A stretch of DNA of 64,000 nucleotides, from positions 620,001 through 684,000 of the forward strand of contig NZ_CP073764.1 in assembly GCF_019343105.1 (NCBI RefSeq). Direction: 5' to 3'. Of this stretch, positions 1 through 9,135 are shown in pieces. The position numbers were made by a program, and so were the translations under genes. The stretch comes from Methylovirgula sp. HY1. GTDB lineage: Bacteria; Pseudomonadota; Alphaproteobacteria; Rhizobiales; Beijerinckiaceae. The notes beneath the pieces were generated by a model. The model was given only the letters and a program-made list of their open reading frames with translations. It was not told the origin of the DNA and did not search any database. Each line of letters begins with the position of its first letter. The first letter of the stretch is position 1.

Positions 1-972
1 AAAACGCGGATCGAAGGTTATGATAACTGGGGCTCCGGATCGATAGTCGTTCGACCAATCAGATAAGGCTAAGAGGTTACCGGGTGCGAAAAACGTTCGT
101 GCTTCAACGACCGCTTGACGAAGCTTCGCTAATTCATTTATGGCCGAGCGTGCGAGATGCTCTGCTTGGAATAAGTAGTCGTCCTGCGTAAGTTCGCTTG
201 TGACAAATTCAAGAGCGGCATCCGGGTCGGCCGCCCGAACCTTCGAGAGGGCTAGCGCTGTGTTTCTCGCTTGTCCGACGACCGAGAAGCGTTGGCGTAA
301 AAATCCAAGGCCAGACACAGAGTAGGTCGCGACGACGCGCGTGCTTCGCCGCGTCGTCTCCTTGCCATAACTGTCGACCGCAGCAACCTCTTCAGCCACT
401 TCGATAGCTAAATAACCCCTTGCACCGATCCTTGCGAGCTTCTCGCAAGCCAACTTTGATGTTTTGGTCCAAAGAGTTTGGCGGAGCAGGTCGATTTTTT
501 GAGCGATCGGCTCAAGCGCTGACGTCTCTTCGCGAGCACCGGCTATTTGTGGAAGAGTTTCGAGCAAGAAGTCTTGCGCATGTTCAATAGCCTCTCGATG
601 TTTCCTTTTCGCAACAGCAGCATTGGCAATAGCTGCACCAAAGTGTGCTTTTGCGCACTCGTGCCCGATAGCCCGAAGGACACCTTCTTTGGGAAACCAG
701 GTAAGGGCTCCATCAAAGTATTTTGGGGAGATAGGCGAACAAATCGGACATGATGCCATTCCGACGTCCATTCGCTTTTTTTCTGGTATCGAAAAGCGAC
801 AAAGTTCTTCGAAGTCTTGATCTTGCGGTGGCTTTGATGGGTCGTGGTAGCGCCAAACATCGGGCCTGCCAGTTTCAGCAACATGAGCCTTGAACTCGTC
901 GATGATGTGCTTCCCTGGTCTCGAGGTGAATGGACCTGAGACTGCCTGAATTTGGGCAGTAGATTTGGGCAT
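1..972 (-). CDS. Hypothetical protein, partial (cut by window start)
   Basis: An open frame runs on the minus strand from an ATG at 972 to the window edge without a stop, giving 324 residues of a longer protein. I do not recognise the family. Residues about 79-112 hold a CPIC motif and, about 30 residues later, a GHEC motif, which could form one zinc site of the Cys2-His-Cys kind. The rest looks helical and charged, with no signal peptide or membrane segment. The start is supported by a purine-rich gtgaaagg about 6 bases upstream. Codon use is less GC-biased than in nrdJ next door (many AAA, TCA, CAA), which hints at acquired DNA. The reading frame is convincing because it stays open and protein-like throughout; the function is unknown. 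Confidence 0.7.
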   Translation of the reverse strand, partial: MPKSTAQIQAVSGPFTSRPGKHIIDEFKAHVAETGRPDVWRYHDPSKPPQDQDFEELCRFSIPEKKRMDVGMASCPICSPISPKYFDGALTWFPKEGVLRAIGHECAKAHFGAAIANAAVAKRKHREAIEHAQDFLLETLPQIAGAREETSALEPIAQKIDLLRQTLWTKTSKLACEKLARIGARGYLAIEVAEEVAAVDSYGKETTRRSTRVVATYSVSGLGFLRQRFSVVGQARNTALALSKVRAADPDAALEFVTSELTQDDYLFQAEHLARSAINELAKLRQAVVEARTFFAPGNLLALSDWSNDYRSGAPVIITFDPRF

Positions 973-1032
973 CGAATGCCTTTCACCTGCTTCTGTGATC
1001 GTCGTGATTGCCTCTGCGCAGCTCGTGTACCC

Positions 1033-1071
1033 GACCAGCTCCCTCGTGTCTTGCACGCGAGGGAGCTGGTC
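1033..1071. repeat. Perfect 14-bp stem hairpin
   Basis: Arms 1033-1046 (GACCAGCTCCCTCG) and 1058-1071 are exact inverse complements around an 11-base loop. The hairpin lies between the end of nrdJ and the start of the partial gene, both on the minus strand. It could terminate nrdJ transcription, but no T-run follows on either strand, so a REP-like palindrome is equally possible. Confidence 0.6.
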
Positions 1072-1212
1072 GTTTCGTGCAGCCTTTCAGAGATCATCTG
1101 ACCCGATCACCTGATTGCCTCTCTACGGAAAAACTTTCCTTACATTTGCGGAGACACATTCGTTCACAGCGGCAAACCTTTGGTATCCGCTACACCTATT
1201 TATTCGGGATAA

Positions 1213-4200
1213 TTATGAGCACCCGGTTGTTGAACCGCAAGTGTCGCACTTGAGGCACGTGCCGTTTCTCACCAGCGTAAAATTATTGCACTCGGGGCAG
1301 GATTCGCCCGTATAGCCTTTCATCCGCGCTTCGCTGCGCCGGCTCGCGACGCTCGCGCGTTCGCCCGGCATCGACCAATCGAACGAACCCAATTCGGACT
1401 CGACTTCGAATTCGAGATCCTTCTTCAACGCGGTTGCGCCTTGCGTGCCGGCGGCTTGCGGTGCGGTCGTCACCAGCATCAGCTTGTCGGTCGGTTTTCC
1501 CCGCACGAAGCCCGACGAGACGAGTTTGGTCGCAGACGATGCCGCGCCTTGTGGCGCCCGGCTCTGTTCCTCGCCCTTGCCCAGCACGTCATGGCCGATG
1601 TCGGAGGGATCGATATGAGCGAGATCATTGCGGCCGAGATAGGAGATCGCCAATTCGCGGAAGACGTAATCGAGGATCGAGGTTGCATTCTTGATCACGT
1701 CATTGCCTTGCACGAGACCGGCCGGCTCGAAGCGCGTGAAGGTGAAGGCATCGACATATTCTTCGAGCGGCACGCCATATTGCAGGCCGACCGAAATCGC
1801 GATGGCGAAATTATTCATCAGCGACCGGAAAGCGGCGCCTTCCTTATGCATGTCGATGAAGATCTCGCCGATGCGCCCGTCCTGATATTCGCCGGTGCGC
1901 AGATAGACCTTATGGCCGCCGACCACCGCCTTTTGCGTATAGCCTTTGCGCCGATCGGGCAGGCGCTCGCGCTGGCGGTCGCGTTCGATCCGCTCGACGA
2001 TTCGCTCGACGATTTTTTCGGCGACGACAGTGGTGCGCGCAGGCATGTTCTGCGCCATCAGCGTCTCGGCCATCTCTTCGCCGTCTTCCTCTTCGTCGGC
2101 GATGAGCTGGCTGTTCAACGGCTGCGAGAGTTTCGAGCCGTCGCGATAAAGCGCATTGGCCTTCAGCGCGAGGCGCCAGGAGAGCATGTAAGCCTCCTTG
2201 CAATCCTCGACCGAGGCATCATTCGGCATATTGATCGTCTTCGAGATCGCGCCGGAGATGAAGGGCTGCGCCGCCGCCATGATGCGGATATGGCTGTCGA
2301 CGGAGAGATAGCGCTTGCCGGTGCGCCCGCAGGGATTGGCGCAGTCGAAAACGGAATAATGTTCGAGCTTCAGATGCGGCGCACCTTCGACCGTCATGGC
2401 ACCGCAGACATGGATATTGGCGGCGTCGATCTCGGCTTTCGCATAGCCGAGGAAAGACAGAAGATCGAAATTCGGATCGTCGAGCTTTTCTTCCGGCACT
2501 TTGAGATGATGGACGAGGAAGTCGGCGCCGAGCGTCCATTTGTTGAAGACGAATTTAATGTCGAAGGCCGAGGCCAGCGTCTTTTCGAGTTCGGCGAGCT
2601 TCTCGTCGGTGAAGCCGCGCGCCTTCAGGCTCGTCGAATTGATCGCCGGCGCCTGCCGCAGCGACGCATGGCCGACCGCATAGGCCTCGATCTCGGCGAT
2701 CTCCGATTCGCGATAGCCGAGCGCCCTGAGGCCTTCCGGCACGGCGCGGTTGATGATCTTGAAATAGCCGCCGCCGGCGAGCTTCTTGAATTTGACGAGC
2801 GCGAAATCGGGCTCGATGCCGGTCGTGTCGCAATCCATCACCAGGCCGATGGTGCCGGTCGGCGCGACGACGCTGACTTGCGCATTGCGATAGCCATGCT
2901 GCTCGCCGAGCGCGACGGCCTGTTCCCAGGCGGCGATCGCGTGACGGCCGAGGGCCGGATCGGGTAGGGCGGCATGATCGAGCGGCACTGGCGCTATGGC
3001 GAGCTGTTCATAGCCCGCTGCCTCGCCCCGCGCGGCGCGGCGATGATTGCGCATGACGCGCAGCATTGCCTCTCGGTTGTCGGCAAAATGCAGGAAGGCG
3101 CCGCGCTCCTTCGCCATTTCGGCCGAAGTGGCATAGCAAATGCCGGTCATGATGGCTGAAAGCGCGCCGCAGATCGCGCGGCCTTCGTCCGAATCATAGC
3201 CGATGCCCGACGACATCAAGAGGCCGCCGACATTGGCATAGCCGAGGCCGAGCGTGCGATATTCATAAGACAGCTTGGCAATCTCCTTCGACGGAAATTG
3301 CGCCATCAGCACCGAGATTTCGAGAACGACCGTCCAGAGCCGCACGGCATGTTCATAGGAGGGAATGTCGAAGATCTTGGTTTCGCGATTGCGGAATTGC
3401 AGCAGGTTCAGCGACGCAAGATTGCAGGCCGTATCGTCGAGGAACATATATTCGGAACAGGGGTTCGACGCGACGATCGGACCCGCCGCCGGGCAGGTGT
3501 GCCAATCATTGATCGTCGTGTGATATTGCAGGCCTGGATCGGCCGAGGCCCAGGCCGCATAGCCGATCTTGTCCCACAGATCGCGCGCCTTGAGCGTCTT
3601 ATGCGGCTTGCCGTCGAGGCGGCGCGTCAAAGCCCAATCACCATCCTCTTCAACGGCGCGCAGAAAAGTATCGGTGACGCGGACCGAATTGTTGGAATTC
3701 TGGCCGGAGACGGTGAGATAGGCTTCCGAATCCCAATCGGTCGTGAAGGTCTCGAAGGCGATGTCCTTGAAGCCTTGGCGGGCGAATTGGATGATCTTGC
3801 GGATCATGCCGTCCGGCACATAAGCGCGGCGGGCGAGCTTGATCTCTTTCTTCAAGGCCGGGTTTTTTTCCGGATCGAAGCAGGCGTCGTCCGGCCCCTG
3901 GCAATTGACACAGGCGCGCAGAATCGCCTTCAGCGCCTTTTTCACGATCTTGGAGCCGGTGACGAGGGCGGCGACCTTCTCCTCCTCCTTCACCTTCCAA
4001 TCGATATAGGCCTCGATGTCGGGGTGATCGACATCGACGACGACCATTTTGGCGGCGCGGCGTGTCGTGCCGCCGGATTTGATCGCGCCCGCCGCGCGGT
4101 CGCCGATCTTCAGGAAGGACATCAGGCCGGAGGATTTGCCGCCGCCGGAAAGCTTCTCGTTCTCGCCGCGCAATTTCGAGAAATTCGAGCCGGTGCCGGA

Positions 4201-4884
4201 GCCATATTTGAATAGGCGCGCCTCGCGCACCCAAAGATCCATGATGCCGCCTTCGTTGACGAGGTCGTCGGCGACAGACTGGATGAAACAGGCATGCGGC
4301 TGCGGATGCTCGTAAGCCGATTTCGATTTGACGAGCTTGCCCGATTCGAAATCGACATAGAAATGGCCCTGGCTCGGCCCGTCTATGCCATAGGCCCAAT
4401 GGAGGCCGGTGTTGAACCATTGCGGCGAATTGGGCGCCGCCATCTGCGCCGCCAGCATGTAGCGCAATTCATCGCAAAAGGCCGCGGCATCCTCTTCGCC
4501 GTCGAAATATTGGCCTTTCCAGCCCCAATAGGTCCAAGCGCCGGCGAGACGATCGAAAACCTCGCGGGCGGAAATCTCGGAACCATAGCGCTCCGCCTTG
4601 GGCAAAGGCTCGAGCGCCGTCAGATCCGCCACGCTGCGCCAGAGAAAGCTCGGGACGTTCGGCTCCTCGACGCGCTTCAGCCGCGCCGGTACGCCGGCCT
4701 TGCGGAAATATTTTTGCGCCAGAACATCGGCCGCGACCTGGCTCCAGGCGGCCGGCACATCGATTCCATCGAGGGCGAAGACGAGCGAGCCATCCGGATT
4801 GCGAATCTCGCTACGAGTCGTGCGGAACTCGATGGCTTCATAAGGCGAGTGTCCTGCTGTCGTATAGCGCCGTTCGATCCGCAT
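1213..4884 (-). CDS. nrdJ: Adenosylcobalamin-dependent (class II) ribonucleotide reductase
   Basis: Reduces ribonucleotides to deoxyribonucleotides in the cytoplasm using a coenzyme B12-derived thiyl radical, so it works with or without oxygen. The 1223-residue product has the class II landmarks: [10 protein letters not shown] in the N-terminal part, [21 protein letters not shown] around the active-site Cys, [20 protein letters not shown] in the barrel, and a C-terminal Cys-rich zinc ribbon (CPEC...[14 protein letters not shown]) typical of the long proteobacterial form. The start is placed at 4884 (MRIERRYT), because the 30 residues of the longer frame upstream are encoded by two palindromes and look non-coding. 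Two NrdR-like boxes lie about 210 bases upstream. No cobalamin riboswitch B12 box was seen in the leader. No nrdAB or nrdDG occurs in this window. Confidence 0.97.
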   Translation of the reverse strand: MRIERRYTTAGHSPYEAIEFRTTRSEIRNPDGSLVFALDGIDVPAAWSQVAADVLAQKYFRKAGVPARLKRVEEPNVPSFLWRSVADLTALEPLPKAERYGSEISAREVFDRLAGAWTYWGWKGQYFDGEEDAAAFCDELRYMLAAQMAAPNSPQWFNTGLHWAYGIDGPSQGHFYVDFESGKLVKSKSAYEHPQPHACFIQSVADDLVNEGGIMDLWVREARLFKYGSGTGSNFSKLRGENEKLSGGGKSSGLMSFLKIGDRAAGAIKSGGTTRRAAKMVVVDVDHPDIEAYIDWKVKEEEKVAALVTGSKIVKKALKAILRACVNCQGPDDACFDPEKNPALKKEIKLARRAYVPDGMIRKIIQFARQGFKDIAFETFTTDWDSEAYLTVSGQNSNNSVRVTDTFLRAVEEDGDWALTRRLDGKPHKTLKARDLWDKIGYAAWASADPGLQYHTTINDWHTCPAAGPIVASNPCSEYMFLDDTACNLASLNLLQFRNRETKIFDIPSYEHAVRLWTVVLEISVLMAQFPSKEIAKLSYEYRTLGLGYANVGGLLMSSGIGYDSDEGRAICGALSAIMTGICYATSAEMAKERGAFLHFADNREAMLRVMRNHRRAARGEAAGYEQLAIAPVPLDHAALPDPALGRHAIAAWEQAVALGEQHGYRNAQVSVVAPTGTIGLVMDCDTTGIEPDFALVKFKKLAGGGYFKIINRAVPEGLRALGYRESEIAEIEAYAVGHASLRQAPAINSTSLKARGFTDEKLAELEKTLASAFDIKFVFNKWTLGADFLVHHLKVPEEKLDDPNFDLLSFLGYAKAEIDAANIHVCGAMTVEGAPHLKLEHYSVFDCANPCGRTGKRYLSVDSHIRIMAAAQPFISGAISKTINMPNDASVEDCKEAYMLSWRLALKANALYRDGSKLSQPLNSQLIADEEEDGEEMAETLMAQNMPARTTVVAEKIVERIVERIERDRQRERLPDRRKGYTQKAVVGGHKVYLRTGEYQDGRIGEIFIDMHKEGAAFRSLMNNFAIAISVGLQYGVPLEEYVDAFTFTRFEPAGLVQGNDVIKNATSILDYVFRELAISYLGRNDLAHIDPSDIGHDVLGKGEEQSRAPQGAASSATKLVSSGFVRGKPTDKLMLVTTAPQAAGTQGATALKKDLEFEVESELGSFDWSMPGERASVASRRSEARMKGYTGESCPECNNFTLVRNGTCLKCDTCGSTTGCS

Positions 4885-4904
4885 GCGTTCCGTCCTGAAT
4901 GTTC

Positions 4905-4936
4905 GCGGGCATATGCCCGCAGGACCTTCCGGTCCT
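4905..4936. repeat. Two abutting palindromes in the nrdJ leader
   Basis: A perfect 16-bp palindrome (GCGGGCATATGCCCGC, 4905-4920) is directly followed by a 6-bp stem hairpin (AGGACC ttcc GGTCCT, 4921-4936). They lie 21-52 bases upstream of the chosen nrdJ start and would be transcribed in its 5' leader. They may be an intergenic palindromic repeat or an mRNA structure that affects translation. Confidence 0.55.
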
Positions 4937-5091
4937 ATGCCCTGTGATAACGCGCGACATGCCAGTTTCGGCACCCCGCGCTGGTCAGCCGGTTGAGAAA
5001 GCGCTTAGCTTCGAAGCCGCTTTCCAGCCCCCTCCCGGAGGTTCAGCCCGGTCGATTCGAAAGTAATCCTACCCAATCTTATGGAGCACGT

Positions 5092-5138
5092 GAACTGTAT
5101 ATAGTGTGTTAACGTCAGTTCCGCACAAGACCTTGTTC
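5092..5138 (-). promoter_or_regulatory. Pair of NrdR-like boxes over the nrdJ promoter
   Basis: Box 1 (5092-5107) matches the NrdR consensus ACACwATATATwGTGT at about 13 of 16 positions. Box 2 (5123-5138) is weaker at about 10 of 16, but keeps the CwA...TwG core. They start exactly 31 bp apart, the spacing known for NrdR operators. Read on the minus strand, box 2 covers a TTGTGC-like -35 and box 1 contains TATATA as a possible -10, so a bound repressor would block RNA polymerase. NrdR control of nrdJ is inference from these matches. Confidence 0.6.
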
Positions 5139-5414
5139 ATCGGCGACCGGGAATGAAACCAAAACTCTGCCCCAGCTGGGGTGGCTCCACAAGCGGCACA
5201 ACGGTGGGAGCCGGTGGATGGTCCCCTATATCCCCAAGCGTTGCCGGGAATTTTTCCCTCTCACTCGAAACGTGGCTTGAGCGGAGTATTTTCCGATCGG
5301 ATGCGAACGCACCGATCGTGACCTTTGCATCGCTTGTCCGGAACTCTGGACAAGGGCATCGCGTCTCGCCATAGTCCCGCCGCCCATGCCCTCTTACGCA
5401 AGGATCGCCGTCCG

Positions 5415-5825
5415 ATGATGCAATGGCTCGTCCGCTTCTTTACCTGGTGGAACGGTGCGACCCTCAGCACGCTCCTCTACACGAGGCTCAAGGGCGAATT
5501 GGTGGGCAATGACCAATATGGCAATGCCTATTACCGCACCCGTGGCGGAAGGCTCGATCCGGCGCTCGGTTTCGAGCGGCGCTGGGTAATTTATGCCGGC
5601 GTCGCGGAAGGCTCGATGACGCCGCCCGGCTGGTACGGCTGGTTGCATCATACGGTCGATGTGCCGCCGACAGCCGAGGGTTATCGGCCGCGCGCGTGGG
5701 AATTGCCGTATCAGCCCAATATGACCGGCACGCCGCTGGCTTGGCGGCCGCCGGGCTCGACCTTGGCCTCGGGTGTTCGGCCGCCGGCGACGGGCGATTA
5801 CGAAGCCTGGTCGCCCAACCGGTGA
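5415..5825 (+). CDS. NADH:ubiquinone oxidoreductase subunit NDUFA12
   Basis: A 136-residue accessory subunit of respiratory complex I, found in alphaproteobacteria and mitochondria and located at the inner face of the cytoplasmic membrane. Family features are the start MMQWLVRFFTWWNG, a G-x-DxYGNxYYR segment (VGNDQYGNAYYRTRGG), RRWVIYAG, and the P-P-x-W-x-x-W-L-H-H segment PPGWYGWLHHTVD, followed by a Pro/Trp-rich tail (YQPNMTGT). The start at ATG 5415 is chosen because homologues begin here and the upstream extension to 5325 is not protein-like; an AAGGA lies about 11 bases upstream. It stands alone, away from the main nuo operon, as is usual in this group. Confidence 0.93.
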   Translation: MMQWLVRFFTWWNGATLSTLLYTRLKGELVGNDQYGNAYYRTRGGRLDPALGFERRWVIYAGVAEGSMTPPGWYGWLHHTVDVPPTAEGYRPRAWELPYQPNMTGTPLAWRPPGSTLASGVRPPATGDYEAWSPNR

Positions 5826-5899
5826 TTTTCAAAAGCCACTGCTGCTGCGTGTGAGATGATCCTGCCGATGAGTGATGCGCTCTGGAAGGCCGGGCCGCG

Positions 5900-6358
5900 G
5901 TGAGCGGCCCGATGCACCACTATAAGATCCATGTCGGATGGTCGGATAAGGCGGGCACCGCCGCTTATTCTGCCTATAAGCGCGATCATGTTCTGCACAT
6001 AGATGGCAAGCCGGATCTTGCAATGTCCGCCGATCCGACTTTCCGCGGCGATTTAGCAAGGCATAATCCCGAGGAATTGCTCGTCGCTTCGCTGTCCTCC
6101 TGCCACATGCTCTGGTATCTCGCGCTTTGCGCTATGCATCGCATTAGCGTTACCGCCTATGAAGACAATGCCACTGGGACGCTCACGGAAGCGGAAGGCG
6201 GGCGATTCGTCGAAGTGACGCTCAATCCGAAAGTCACGCTCGCGACGGGCGATGCCGAAAAGGCGCGGCAGCTTCACGAGATCGCGCATCAAAAATGCTT
6301 CGTCGCCAATTCCGTGAATTTTCCAGTGGCCGTCATGCCGGAGATCATCACGGCTTAA
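5900..6358 (+). CDS. OsmC family peroxiredoxin-like protein
   Basis: A 152-residue OsmC/Ohr-fold protein. Members reduce organic hydroperoxides with a pair of cysteines. The N-terminal HHYKIHVGW and the central helix with SLSSCHMLWYLALC are typical, and a second Cys follows in HQKCFVANSVNFPV, giving the expected reactive pair. The RNPEELLVASLSSCH-type segment matches the YfcG-less OsmC subgroup rather than Ohr. The start is GTG 5900, with GGAAGG 10 bases upstream; ATG 5912 (MHHYKI) is the alternative. It lies 74 bases after NDUFA12 and is convergent with purN. Its physiological substrate cannot be told from sequence. Confidence 0.88.
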   Translation: MSGPMHHYKIHVGWSDKAGTAAYSAYKRDHVLHIDGKPDLAMSADPTFRGDLARHNPEELLVASLSSCHMLWYLALCAMHRISVTAYEDNATGTLTEAEGGRFVEVTLNPKVTLATGDAEKARQLHEIAHQKCFVANSVNFPVAVMPEIITA

Positions 6359-6463
6359 ACCGAGGCGGCGATCCGCAAGCTGCAAGCGCCCGATATGATC
6401 GGGTGGCTTCATGTCGGGCGCAAAGCCGAACCGGCTCATATCGATGCCGCGGCGCCGCTGAGC

Positions 6464-7132
6464 TCAAGGATCAAGCATGCCATCGGCCGGAACGCGCAGC
6501 GCCGGCGGTTCCGGTTTCGCATGGTCGAAAACGACGCGGTTGTCTTTGATCTGGAGATGCCCGCCCGCGACAGCCGCCAGCGCAGCAGGAAAGATGACAT
6601 GTTCTTGGGTCAGGACTCGCGCTGCCAGAGTGTCTGGCGTGTCATCGTCGAGCACGGCAACGGCGGCTTGCGCGATGATCGGACCTTCGTCCAAGGCGGG
6701 TGCGACGAAATGCACGGTGCAGCCGTGAATCTTGACCCCATCGGCAAGCGCGCGCGCATGGGTGTCGAGGCCGCGATAGGCGGGTAATAGGGAAGGGTGG
6801 ATGTTGAGAAGTCGCCCCTCCCAATGCTGCACGAAGGCCGGCGTCAGAACGCGGAGGAAACCGGCAAGGCAGATGATCTCGATATGATGCAGATCGAGCA
6901 GCACTTGCATGGATTTTTCGAACTCCTCGCGGCCGGCATAGATCTTATGGTCGATCACTGCCGTCGCGATGCCACGCTCTCTGGCATAAGCGAGACCCTG
7001 CGCCTCCGCGCGATTTGACAGAACAAGCACGATATCGGCGGGATAGTCCGGGCTGCGCGCGGCCTCGATCAAGGCGCTCATATTCGAGCCGCGCCCGGAG
7101 ATCAGAATGGCCGTGCGTTTGCGCGCGCTCAT
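6464..7132 (-). CDS. purN: Phosphoribosylglycinamide formyltransferase
   Basis: Third step of de novo purine synthesis: transfers a formyl group from 10-formyl-THF to GAR. The 222-residue length is usual. The N-terminal phosphate-binding loop ([10 protein letters not shown]), the folate/catalytic segment [20 protein letters not shown] with the catalytic Asn and His, GCTVHFV, and the catalytic Asp in DEGPIIAQ are all present. The start codon overlaps the stop of purM by four bases (ATGA), so the two are translationally coupled, a common alphaproteobacterial arrangement. Confidence 0.96.
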   Translation of the reverse strand: MSARKRTAILISGRGSNMSALIEAARSPDYPADIVLVLSNRAEAQGLAYARERGIATAVIDHKIYAGREEFEKSMQVLLDLHHIEIICLAGFLRVLTPAFVQHWEGRLLNIHPSLLPAYRGLDTHARALADGVKIHGCTVHFVAPALDEGPIIAQAAVAVLDDDTPDTLAARVLTQEHVIFPAALAAVAGGHLQIKDNRVVFDHAKPEPPALRVPADGMLDP

Positions 7133-8190
7133 AGCGCAAGCCGCCCCGCATAGGCGACCCGCTCGCTGCTGCTCGCAATGAGCTTGCCGATCGCGATAGG
7201 GGTTTCTCCGGCGGCGCGTAAGGCGGATTCGAGATTTGCTGCCTCAGAGGCGCCGGCAACCACGATCATGCCGATTCCGCAGTTGAAGGTCCGCAGCATT
7301 TCGGCTTCGGCGACATTGCCCATGGCGGCGAGCCAGCCGAAGACCGGCGGCACCGGAATGGACGCCAGATCGAGTGCGACGCCGAGACCCATGGGCAGAA
7401 CGCGCGGAATATTGTCGGTGAAGCCGCCGCCGGTAATATGCGCCAAGGCTTTGATCGCCGCACCTGCCCGCAGCGCTTGCAGAAGCGGCCGCACATAGAT
7501 TCGCGTCGGGGTGAGCAGGGCTTCGGCCAATGTTCGATCGCTGGCGAAAGGCGCCGGGTCGAAGAGGCTAAGACCCGCATCCGCGACGATTTTGCGGACC
7601 AATGAAAAACCATTCGAATGGAGGCCGGACGAGGGCAGGCCGAAGACAATGTCGCCTGCCGCAAGGTCCGTGCGCGGCAGCAGGCTTCCACGTTCGACGG
7701 CGCCGACGGCAAAGCCGGCCAGGTCATAGTCCTTGCCCGCATAAAGCCCCGGCATTTCCGCGGTTTCGCCGCCGATCAGGGCCGCCCCGGCGTCTCGGCA
7801 ACCGGCCGCGATCCCGGCGACGATTGCCGCGCCCAAGGCCGGGTCGAGTTTGCCGGTTGCATAATAATCGAGAAAGAAAAGCGGTTCCGCGCCCTGCACC
7901 ACGAGATCATTGACGCACATGGCGACGAGATCGATGCCGATCGTATCATGCAGGCCGCTGTCGATCGCGATCTTGACCTTGGATCCTACCCCGTCGTTGG
8001 CGGCGACCAAGATAGGGTCGACGAAGCCGGCGGCTTTCAGATCGAACAATCCGCCGAAGCCGCCGATTTCCGCATCGGCGCCGCGTCGCTGCGTGGCGCG
8101 CACGAGCGGCTTGATCTTCTCGACCATCGCATTGCCGGCGTCGATATCGACACCGGCATCGGCATAGGTGAGACCCTTCTTATCCGCCAT
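7129..8190 (-). CDS. purM: Phosphoribosylformylglycinamidine cyclo-ligase (AIR synthetase)
   Basis: Fifth step of purine synthesis: ATP-dependent closure of FGAM to AIR. The product is 353 residues, the family's usual size. It starts [20 protein letters not shown] and contains the conserved [12 protein letters not shown], the metal/ATP-binding [43 protein letters not shown] and [16 protein letters not shown]. The ATG at 8190 is chosen: it has a good AAGGAAG 6 bases upstream, and the 43 residues of the longer frame have no family similarity. purM and purN form an operon. Confidence 0.97.
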   Translation of the reverse strand: MADKKGLTYADAGVDIDAGNAMVEKIKPLVRATQRRGADAEIGGFGGLFDLKAAGFVDPILVAANDGVGSKVKIAIDSGLHDTIGIDLVAMCVNDLVVQGAEPLFFLDYYATGKLDPALGAAIVAGIAAGCRDAGAALIGGETAEMPGLYAGKDYDLAGFAVGAVERGSLLPRTDLAAGDIVFGLPSSGLHSNGFSLVRKIVADAGLSLFDPAPFASDRTLAEALLTPTRIYVRPLLQALRAGAAIKALAHITGGGFTDNIPRVLPMGLGVALDLASIPVPPVFGWLAAMGNVAEAEMLRTFNCGIGMIVVAGASEAANLESALRAAGETPIAIGKLIASSSERVAYAGRLAL

Positions 8191-8550
8191 GTGCTTCCTT
8201 GTCTCTCCGACAGGCCTGGAGCGGCTTCGCGTGCACGCTACAAGGGAACTCGGCTCGACCTGATCCAGGCCGCACCCGGTCAAGGATTTGAAATGTCGTT
8301 TCGGTTTGCACAAGGACATTTTGGTCGAATTGCGCAGATCTTCGCAGCCGAAAATGCCTCGGGCGCTCGGTTACGGCGCCTAGTCCAGGTGTAGAACCGC
8401 AGATCCGGGTCGGCTGTAGCCTCTCGGCTGCTGCAAGGCAAGCGGCGCAAAAGCCGCGTGTGCGGTGGCGGCATGGATGTTCCTGGCTCGGCAAATCACG
8501 TAAGATTTCATTGGCGCAGCCGCCGGCCGCGCCGTCATGCTGTCGGTGCC
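8191..8550. other. Divergent intergenic region, no gene seen
   Basis: These 360 bases separate purM (minus) from the phosphatidyltransferase (plus) and should hold both promoters. An 8-bp inverted repeat, GGCCTGGA (8213-8220) and TCCAGGCC (8264-8271), would lie in the purM leader. I recognise no riboswitch class and no convincing protein. Confidence 0.5.
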
Positions 8551-9099
8551 ATGTCCGTATTTGTCTATTCGAGCCTCCCCAATCTCATAACTCTTGGCCG
8601 CCTGGTCCTCGTCCCGATCATCGTTGCGATGATTTCGGCGCAGCGGTGGGAGGCGGCCTGCTTTATTTTCATCTTGGCGGGTGTGTCCGACGCCGTCGAC
8701 GGATGGATCGCCAAGACGTTCGATCTTCGGACTGAACTCGGCGCCTATCTCGATCCGGTCGCCGACAAGGCGCTCCTCGTATCGATTTATGTCGCGCTGG
8801 CGGTCGAAGCGGTCGTGCCCACACCTCTTGCCATCATCGTGGTGGCTCGCGACGTGATGATTATCGGCGCGGTCATGATCTCCTGGCTGATGCATAGGCC
8901 GGTGGAGATCCGGCCGCTGTGGATCTCCAAGTTCAACACGGCGGCTCAGATTGGCTTTGCCGCGCTGGTCCTTGGTGTGAAAGCATTTCGACTTGACCTG
9001 GGTGCCGGGTTTTCCATGGCGATCTATGGGGTGGCAGCATTGACCCTTGCGTCTCTTGCGGCCTATCTGACCGCTTGGGCCAGGCATATGAGCCTATGA
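8551..9099 (+). CDS. CDP-alcohol phosphatidyltransferase family membrane protein
   Basis: An integral membrane enzyme of the family that moves a phosphatidyl group from CDP-diacylglycerol to an alcohol. The 182 residues contain the signature D-x2-D-G-x2-A-R-x8-G-x3-D-x3-D as D47..D50-G51..A54-K55..G64..D68..D72, with the usual Arg replaced by Lys 55. About five hydrophobic segments follow the expected pattern. It resembles PgsA, but this second-copy type next to an AI-2E permease and hdaA is common in alphaproteobacteria and its alcohol substrate is not established. The start at 8551 (MSVFVYSSLPN) is chosen because the upstream extension is Arg-rich and unlike the family. Confidence 0.88.
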   Translation: MSVFVYSSLPNLITLGRLVLVPIIVAMISAQRWEAACFIFILAGVSDAVDGWIAKTFDLRTELGAYLDPVADKALLVSIYVALAVEAVVPTPLAIIVVARDVMIIGAVMISWLMHRPVEIRPLWISKFNTAAQIGFAALVLGVKAFRLDLGAGFSMAIYGVAALTLASLAAYLTAWARHMSL

Positions 9100-9135
9100 G
9101 CAGGTTAACGCGGTAGTAGAGGCGGAAGGCAGCGG

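Noticed and set aside
1441-2967. 508-codon frame antisense to nrdJ
   Set aside because: It mirrors a clear gene in a GC-rich genome where antisense stops are rare; its composition is Arg/Ile/Gly-biased and no motif is seen.
4885-5160. Cobalamin riboswitch upstream of nrdJ
   Set aside because: I looked for the B12-box core GCCACTG on the minus strand and did not find it.
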